Shown one piece after another: positions 57,501 to 64,000 of a DNA stretch of 64,000 nt. The notes under the pieces are model-generated. The model was not told where the DNA came from. It was given only the letters and a program-made list of their open reading frames with translations, and searched no databases. The DNA is from Dasyornis broadbenti (lineage: Eukaryota > Chordata > Aves > Passeriformes > Dasyornithidae): NCBI GenBank assembly GCA_013397935.1, contig VZRN01001112.1:24074-88073 (forward strand). Direction: 5' to 3'. How positions within the stretch are numbered: the first letter of the stretch is position 1; the number at the start of each line of letters is the position of its first letter. The translations under genes and the position numbers were made by a program.

Positions 57501-60500
57501 CCAAGTGTTTTTCTGCTTTCTCAAGTGTGAAGGTTTAATTCCAAGGTGATAAATCCGGGTGCCTGTTGAGTGTCTGGATGCCTTGATTCCTGGGTAATCC
57601 TAAAACAGCCACAGAAATACCAATAGCAAGAGCTGCCCGGGAAGTGCTGCCCTTGCTCCCTGAGTCTTTGGGTCCACCAGTTGGTAACTGAGGAATCCAA
57701 ACTCCCCACATCACACCTGCCATTGCTGGAGTGCTTCCAGCACCTGTGCTGATGCCTTCAGGGCACTCACTGGCCAAACGAGACATCCCTGGCAAGAAGG
57801 GGAAGGGTATGTGTCCCAGTGGTTTAAACACTACAAACCCATAACTTTTGATAGCAATCAGGGGGGTCTGACCCAGCTCTTGGCCTGAAGCCCTTGGGAA
57901 CAGAAGAGCCAGGCTCAGCTTCTCGTGGGTTTATGTCAAGCAGGGCTAAGTGACTTTTAAGAGTGTTTGGCTGCCTTTCTGCCTGTAGTGGGAAATTGGC
58001 CCTTTACTGGAAGTGAGCAGCAACTCCTCCTGTACCAGCCCCTGGCTCCGCTGGCAGCAGCGTGGTGGGTGACCCTGGTGCTCTGGCTGGGCTGTGCTGA
58101 CACAGCTGTGAGGAATCATGGACTCACCTGTGCTGGCAGAGTCTGTGGGTCCACCAAGACAGACCAAGTTTGTCTGTCTGCCCTTGTCTCGGGGACAGAA
58201 GCTCGTCTCCGGCCAGACCCGAGTGCTGGAGTTTGGTGCTGGAAGTACATTGCTCTTAATTAACAGCACAGTTTTTCTGCTTTGACAGTTTGAAAACGCT
58301 ATTTGGTGTAGGAGGAGGGCTGAGGTGATGGGATGGAGCCAGGGAAGGGACAGGGATCTGTGCCACAGCGAAGAATGCAGAGTGACAGCATCCTTCAGCT
58401 CATTATTGGCTCTTGGTTCTTGCCACCTGAAATAGGGAAACCAGACCAGGGCTTGATGTTAGGGAGGGGATTTGTGGCTCTTTCTAAGCCAGAGTGACTC
58501 AAACCAACAGCATCGCTGGGCTGGCACCAAATAAAACAGTTGCAAACCATCTCAGCCCTGTCACCAGAAAAAGAGCAAGGGCAGAGCCTGGTCCCTTTTG
58601 CTGAAGGACGTTCCTTGTCTGTGCCTTTGGGCAGAGGATTGATAGATCTGCCTGGATTTACTGAGATGCAAATCCAGGTGACGCCAGCATTCCTTCTCCT
58701 GCTCCTGGCAGCCTCGTGTATGCAGAACCTGCCAGGAGGAGAGGAATGTTTCCTGCAGGTTCCAGGTAGTGCCGCGTTGGAAGTTACAGTGAAACAGTCA
58801 CGTTCTGACTGGGTGTAGCTGGGTCTCTGGGGGCCTCTGCATATGAATGAAATCCTCAAGTCCTCTGGGGTCAGGCTGAAGCCTTTGCACCCCTCAGCAG
58901 CATTTTTAATCAAACTCAAAGTGGAGTTGAGTGATGCCTTGTTCGATGTTCCTCTCTATCCCACTCCATGTGTGGGGATGTGCACAGCCCAAGTCAGCTT
59001 TGGCCGTGTACCCACACTCCTGGCCAGAGCTTTTCCTGCTTTCTCAAGAGACAGATTTTCAAACAGCACCTCAGAGCGTATCCTCAGTTCCAGGTTAATT
59101 TCCGAGATTTATAGAGCACGAAGTAACAGAGCTGCTCGTTAAACAGCAAGAAATTACAGCTTGTGAGGAAGGAGCTCTCTGGTCTCATCCCACCTCCTCC
59201 AACCATGGCCGTGTCTCTGTTCCAGGATTCTTCATACCTCGATGAGCTCTCCAACAACAACTCCCTCTTCTCGTCCCCCGCGGATTCCCTCTCGGACATC
59301 GTGGATCCCAAGGACTTCCTACCTGCCGACAGCCTGAACCACGTGCCAACGCTGTGGGATGTGAACACGCCGCAGCAGAACCAGATCGAGGTAGGGGCTG
59401 CTCCTTTCCCATCCTCCCAGCTGACTGGAGGTACCTCAGGCTTCATCCCGTGGGGGTTTCACCAAGGAATTAAGAAACCAACTCAGTTCCTTTGGTTATT
59501 GATGATGGTATTTGATTATATGATGTTAATTCTGCTGTTACCAACTTCACTGGAGGAGGGAAGGGCTGAAGTGGTGACACGTATTTAATCCCCTGGAAGC
59601 AGGAGGGAATCCTCTCTCAAAGGAATTCATGCATTCTTCCAGAGTGCAGTGCAGGCACTAACTTTTTCACCTGGCAGCCGTGGCAGGTAGGTGTATCCCG
59701 AGAAGGATGTATCCCTAAAACATTCAGCAGGTCCAGGGTGCTCGGGAGTGCTGAAGGGATGGACTCCAGGAAGACCACCCGGACGTGGATCAGTAACTGC
59801 CCCCTGCAGCAGCAGCAGCTCCTTTTGTTTGCTCTCCAGGGCAAATATTTCAGTTACAATGACTAAAAAACTGTCTCAACTTAAGACTCATCATTTGTGT
59901 TTACTTAGTGAGTCCAAGTCCCTGCAAGCTTCTACATCCTGGAATTTTCCAGGGTGTGGGATCTCCCTGCAGTCCTGCAGCAGTACCTGGTTATGGGCAT
60001 TTTTTGGGCATTTTCTCCATCCCTCTGCCCTGTGCTGTGCCTCAGCTGAGGGATTGACACGGGCACCACGGGCACCAACTGGCTTTGGGGTTTGTTCCTA
60101 ACACATCATCCTGATCCACTGGATCTGGGTCTCGGCTCTCACAGCACCTGCCCAGCTGTGCCTCACATTTCCATTGTAGGTCGTTCTCTTGGGAACAAAG
60201 AGGGAAAAACACCCAAAGTGGCTACCCCAGGAGGCAACTGGGGTAGTCACTGCTGCATTTTGAGGCTCTACTGTGCTCAGTGTCTCTGACTGTGCTTCCA
60301 TGAGCAGTCTGCAAGCCTCAGACCGGTTGGAACTTGCAGCTTGAGGCAGCAGGAAGAGAATTGAGCTATTGGAACACAAGAAATGCCTGCAGACATCCCA
60401 GGCTTGCAAACTGGATGGTTAAAAAGGCTGGAAAGCAGATACATCCACCAGGACAGAGAAGCCACATTACTACTGTTCTCGTGTGATCGTTGGGTTTTTA

Positions 60501-63500
60501 TGTTGGAGCCCAAATCCCTGCAGAAACAGTTCTGTGGTGGCCTGTTCCCAAGTGTGTGAACTCTGATTGAGACATCAATGCCTAGAAAAACCTGGAGAGT
60601 TCTATGTCTGTGGAGCGCAAAACAGAAACTTACTGGGAAATGCTGTTCTAAATCCAGCATGAAGAAAACAAGGGAGAAATAAACATTGTGTAAGTGTGAG
60701 ACTGACTCGTGTGAGCACAGCAGCATCTCCAACAGAGTCCCTGTGCTGTTCTTTGTCCCTGTCCCTGTCCCATGCTGTTCCTCACGTCCTGCCCTCGGCC
60801 CTTGTGTCCTACTGAGCTCTCGGGCTCAGATAAGGCCAATTAACTCCTTGGAATTCCATTTATAAACGACTTCCTTTGGAAAGGAATCTCCAGCTAATTT
60901 TAAATGCTGTCTTATCTGTGTTTTCTGAGGCAGTTGGGGCAGGGTTGTTGCTTTTTGGGCTGTTTTTTTAACTGAATGACATTTCCTGAGGTGGTGCAAG
61001 TGAGGTGCAGCCTGGACAGCAGATTTTGATTTCATTTTTGCGTGGAAGTGGCACTACAAGCCAGGACACTGCGTGAAAGGACTGTCAAATTGACTCATTA
61101 TTGGCCTCTGCACATTGGTGTGCAACAGGAGCAGTTTAGATAATCTCTCCCTGTCCGTCCCCACATCATCTCACCATTGTAGTTTTCCACCGAATTGCAG
61201 GAATTTTGGTTTTTGAGCAGCCAGAGCAGTCCCTAGGTTGCAGTGATGGAACATCAGTCGTGTTACATCCAGATCCCTGTGATCCAGGACATCCCTCAGC
61301 TGTGGCTGTGTGGCCAGCTCTGACCCACAGCCTGGTGCCGGGCTATCAGGAGTGTAGTTTGTCCAGAGCTTTTGCCTCAAAGATCCAGGCAGGGCAGGAA
61401 CATCAAAGTCCTAATGCACGGGACATCCCAGGAGCCAAGCTGTGGGAGACCCACCTGTGGATCTCAGGTACAGGAACAGCCTTGTGCCTTGTCCTCTTTA
61501 GAAACAAACATTCCCAGCTGGCTGAGAATCCCTGGACTGAGGTGTCCAGCACTGAGGCTGGAGGTGGTTTGGGATCAAAGTGGATGCAGAGCTGTCCCCA
61601 TGTGCCTGTGGGGAGAGCTGGTATCCCAAGGAAAGGAGCTGTATCCAATATGTTGGCTCTGTTTATCACTCAGGAATGGGCAGACAGGGAAGAGCTGCCA
61701 CCCTGTGAAATATTTGCAGGAGCAGCAGACGAAACAGCTTTGGTTGTAATGGAGTTGTGAAATAACCTTTTAAAAATAGTCCCCGTCATACATTGTGTTT
61801 TCAGTCATCCATCTCACACATTCCCAGTGTTTTTAAGGCTGGGAAGCACAGCCCTGCCTGGGACGCCTGTGACTGGAATTTTTGAGCTGCTGATGCAGTT
61901 TTTTGTAGCTCATTCACTGTGTGTTTGAGATGTGAGCACCGTTCTCCCAGCTCAGAAGGCAGGAAAGGGACTTGGAGAGGGGTTGGCTTGGCAGCCACAT
62001 GGGACTGATTCCCTTCCCAGGGGAGTCATGGCAAGGTGGGACAAAGTGGAGAATAGTGCAGGAAAAAAGTGGAGTAAGACCGAGGCTGTGACCGTGCAAT
62101 TGTCAGTCTCTCTCCTGTTTCCAGGCCTGTGCTCTCATGGATCTGTGTTCCTCTGCTCTGGATGTCCTTAGCACAGAGGCAGGAGAAGATCAAACCAGGA
62201 GGTGAGGGAGGGTAGGAAAGGCAGGAATTGTGCCGGCGATGATGCATCTCCCACAGCAGCTCCTGGTGCCACCTGCTTTGGCCCTGAGAGCACATTCTCA
62301 CCTGTGTGGGTGGTTTTCAAATGCTCTGAACAACCAAGGTTCCTATTGCTTCCTCTGCAATTCCCGAGGTGGAATGCTGAGTGCCAAAGCTGGGTCAGGG
62401 TAGCGGAGGTTTGTACTTTGGGGATTGTGTGATGCAAACCCAACCTTGCATTTGCTTCCTGCTGCTGGAGCTGTGAGAGCACATCCTGCTCTTCCAGCAG
62501 CTCTGGGCCTTTCTCCTGTCCGAGCCCAAACTGGATTTGTAGGTGGGGATGTTTCACCTGCTCTCCAGATTTGCTGGCACAGAAAACAGGTCTTCTGTCC
62601 AGCTTCCTTCTGGTAATTCTGACTCAGGCTTCCAGGAATGGAGGGTGGGTTTTTTCTTTCTTCTTCTTTTTATTTTTTTGATTTTATTTAAAAATAGAAG
62701 TGTTTATGCCTAAGAACTTCCCATCGTTCTCTGCTGCTGGTGGAGCCTGGGTCTGTCTATGAGCCTGGCTCTCTGCACAGGCTGTAAACTTGGAGTAGTG
62801 CTGCTCCTGGGGTTGCTGATTGCTTTGGATGCCACGAGATGCTGGCCTGACCTTGCTCTCTGTCGGGAAATTCCAGGGTGAATTTGTTTGTTTGGGAGCA
62901 GACAAAGGATCTCCTCAGCCCGGAGTGTCTTGGGAGCTCTCTCCTGGCCGGCTGCATGGTCCAGGGATCACAGAGTCCAAGGATCTTTGTTGGTGCATTT
63001 CCACTCTTGCCCTTCTTCACCTGCACCCTTTGTATTGCAGCTGTTCCCACCCAGCACACCATTCCCTGGCCTGAACAGCTCCAGTGACCACGTTCCTGCT
63101 GTCCCCAACACCCCACTCCTCACCAGCTACCAGGTGAGAGCCATGGTGGCCTCAGTGGGACGCTCCTGGTGACATCCCAGTGCCGGGGGGAGCAGTTCTG
63201 ACCTTTTTCCCTTCAGAGGGAGTGAGACAAGAAACTCAGACAGGCACAAGTCCCTACCCTTTCCCAGAAGTGTGTTATATTTACAGAGGGGAACCTCACT
63301 GTGTTAGGGGACGCTTTGGGCACTCAGGACTTTGCTCTCTGCTGTGGGCACCGTGCTGGGTGTCAAGCTGGGTCAGGTGCCTGCTTAGGGCAGGTGAGGG
63401 TTCACATGACCCCACAGCCCATCCCAAAAATGGGATCTTTCCCCAGTTTGATGAGGACCAGGAATTGAGCAGCTCTTACAGCCCCTGGGGTGGGCTCCCA

Positions 63501-64000
63501 CTGATGGCTTTGCATAATCTGGGAATGAGATGGATTGTGTTTAGGCGGGTTGTGGCTTTGGGGACAGTTTCGGTGGCAGTTTGTGACAGGGCACAGCACC
63601 ACGTGTGTCCATAGCTCAGCAAGAACATTAACATTGGGTCAATGCTGTTCCTCTTCAGTCTCAGGTTCCTGCAGAGGAGGAGGATGAAGGTGAGGAGGAA
63701 GAAACAGAAGAGTTGGGGCAGACGGAGACCTATGCAGAATATATCCCTTCAAAGTGTGAGTGCTGCCATGGAAGTTCTGTTCACTCCATTGTGGACCAAC
63801 CTAATTTAATTGTGTGTTTGCCATCGCACCTCCCAGGCTTGTGGTTTTCTAGGAAAGCTCTTCAGTGCCCTGGGCCCCAGCTGTTTGATGAGCTCTGAGG
63901 TGCCCCTGGGAACAAAAACCTTGACTTACCTGTGTTCTGTTGTATTTAGCCAAGATTGGGAAGCACCACCCTGACCTGGTGGTTGAGACGAGCACCCTGT
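42410..64000 (+). CDS. SBNO2: SBNO2 (strawberry notch homolog 2), 5' part, runs off the window
   Basis: Coding exons 42410-42529, 43661-43740, 48418-48541, 59226-59390, 63041-63133, 63659-63755 and 63950-64000 join in frame to about 243 residues. Landmarks matching human SBNO2: a start with a second Met at position 8, QDSSYLDELS near 108, DSLSDIVDPKDFLPADSLN, TPLLTSYQ, the acidic EEEDEGEEEETEELGQTETY, EYIPSK and KIGKHHPDLVVETSTL. SBNO1 differs in these parts. The helicase-like domain follows beyond the window. Known for the family: SBNO2 is a nuclear transcriptional co-regulator induced by IL-10/STAT3 signalling in macrophages, acting through repression of inflammatory targets. The start at 42410 is chosen by analogy with human; Met8 (42431) has the better Kozak context. 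Confidence 0.96.
42530..43660 (+). other. SBNO2: SBNO2 intron 2
   Basis: 1.1 kb, GT-AG. Contains one CR1 fragment. Confidence 0.93.
43318..43490 (-). repeat. CR1 LINE 3' fragment
   Basis: The plus strand reads gaatcatagaatcatggaatc, then gaggttggaaaagacctcc, gagtccaacctgtgcctgat and ttggacacctccagggatg: an inverted CR1 3' end. 5'-truncated, in SBNO2 intron 2. Confidence 0.92.
43661..43740 (+). CDS. SBNO2: SBNO2 exon 3 (residues 41-67)
   Basis: 80 nt, acceptor ctctttgcag, donor AACCA|gtgagt. It encodes NSVLAADSWSSCYPVSFPAS and SFPSEN, a Ser/aromatic-rich segment aligning with human YWNTFSLPPYPAFSS. Confidence 0.94.
43741..48417 (+). other. SBNO2: SBNO2 intron 3
   Basis: 4.7 kb, GT-AG. An A-run of about 18 lies near 45262. 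No exon or repeat family recognised. Confidence 0.9.
48418..48541 (+). CDS. SBNO2: SBNO2 exon 4 (residues 67-108)
   Basis: 124 nt, acceptor tccttacag, donor CCTCAG|gtaagt. It encodes QYFNPPQDFYMDSISRPHFL and TNYATVDPTDFLPKNGDFPQ, corresponding to human SRPF...TSYAPV...CDFAQ. Confidence 0.96.
48542..59225 (+). other. SBNO2: SBNO2 intron 4
   Basis: 10.7 kb, GT-AG, phase 0 on both sides; human protein continuity (DFAQ|DSSY) shows no exon is missing. Contains a short agcagctccagg repeat (51778-51832) and two TTCCNGGAA palindromes. Otherwise nothing recognised. Confidence 0.9.
51778..51832 (+). repeat. Short tandem agcagctccagg repeat
   Basis: Three copies of the dodecamer separated by purine-rich spacers. 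Low-complexity sequence with no evident function. Confidence 0.75.
59226..59390 (+). CDS. SBNO2: SBNO2 exon 5 (residues 109-163)
   Basis: 165 nt, phase 0. Acceptor gtctctgttccag, donor ATCGAG|gtaggg. It encodes DSSYLDELSNNNSLFSSPAD and SLSDIVDPKDFLPADSLNHV, the most conserved part of the SBNO2 N-terminus. Confidence 0.97.
59391..63040 (+). other. SBNO2: SBNO2 intron 5
   Basis: 3.65 kb, GT-AG. A TTCCAGGAA palindrome lies near 62630. No exon or repeat family recognised. Confidence 0.9.
63041..63133 (+). CDS. SBNO2: SBNO2 exon 6 (residues 164-194)
   Basis: 93 nt, acceptor tgtattgcag, donor TACCAG|gtgaga. It encodes LFPPSTPFPGLNSSSDHVPA and ends NTPLLTSYQ, matching human LFQLSRPFAGFEDF...STPLLVSYQ. 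Confidence 0.96.
63134..63658 (+). other. SBNO2: SBNO2 intron 6
   Basis: 525 bases, GT-AG. Nothing else recognised. Confidence 0.95.
63659..63755 (+). CDS. SBNO2: SBNO2 exon 7 (residues 195-227)
   Basis: 97 nt, acceptor cctcttcag, donor AAGT|gtgagt. It encodes SQVPAEEEDEGEEEETEELG, then QTETYAEYIPSK. The acidic block and TETYAEY motif are shared by the strawberry notch family. Confidence 0.97.
63756..63949 (+). other. SBNO2: SBNO2 intron 7
   Basis: 194 bases, GT-AG, acceptor tgtatttag. Confidence 0.95.
63950..64000 (+). CDS. SBNO2: SBNO2 exon 8, cut by the window end
   Basis: It encodes KIGKHHPDLVVETSTL after completing a split Ser codon, matching human KIGKQHPDRVVETSTL. The exon continues beyond the window. 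Confidence 0.95.

Noticed and set aside
62957..62990. gatcacagagtccaagg as a CR1 end
   Set aside because: The match is too short and no CR1 body follows.
1..64000. CRISPR arrays, operons, riboswitches, tRNA or rRNA genes
   Set aside because: None seen. The window is vertebrate; repeats are CR1, minisatellite or simple, and no cloverleaf-type sequence was recognised by eye.

Overview
The window is vertebrate nuclear DNA, most probably from a bird. It is GC-rich with CpG islands, has long introns with GT-AG (and one AT-AC) borders, and carries CR1-type LINE tails typical of sauropsid genomes. It corresponds to the STK11-SBNO2 neighbourhood, which in human lies on 19p13.3 (bird microchromosome synteny is recalled, not computed). 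There are no prokaryotic features.

Layout. About 200-30,773 on the minus strand is STK11 (LKB1), a tumour-suppressor serine/threonine kinase. All nine coding exons are present. They join in frame over 1,323 nt to a 440-residue protein ending in the CaaX-like box CKQQ. Intron 2 is a U12-type AT-AC intron with a textbook donor and branch site. About 31,500-32,700 is a CpG island with a 254-base assembly gap and three diverged 61-bp promoter modules; it is the presumed STK11 promoter. Between this island and 34,505 on the plus strand there is evidence for a separate, unrecognised transcript with a good poly(A) signal and a protein-like last exon. From about 35,690 to the window end on the plus strand is the 5' part of SBNO2 (strawberry notch homolog 2): a non-coding first exon in a second CpG island, then seven coding exons giving the first ~243 residues. 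The helicase-like core lies beyond the window.

STK11 and SBNO2 are divergent. Nothing in the sequence suggests a shared pathway: STK11 is the upstream kinase of AMPK-family kinases, while SBNO2 is a transcriptional co-regulator. Most of the window is intron, with four CR1 fragments, a 26-bp minisatellite beside a 235-base assembly gap, and simple repeats.

The most interesting points are the unrecognised plus-strand transcript between the two genes, the 61-bp promoter array, the conserved AT-AC intron, the overlapping stop-start (TGATG) at the SBNO2 start, and a minus-strand GPI-anchor-like C-terminal reading frame ending next to a poly(A) signal downstream of STK11.
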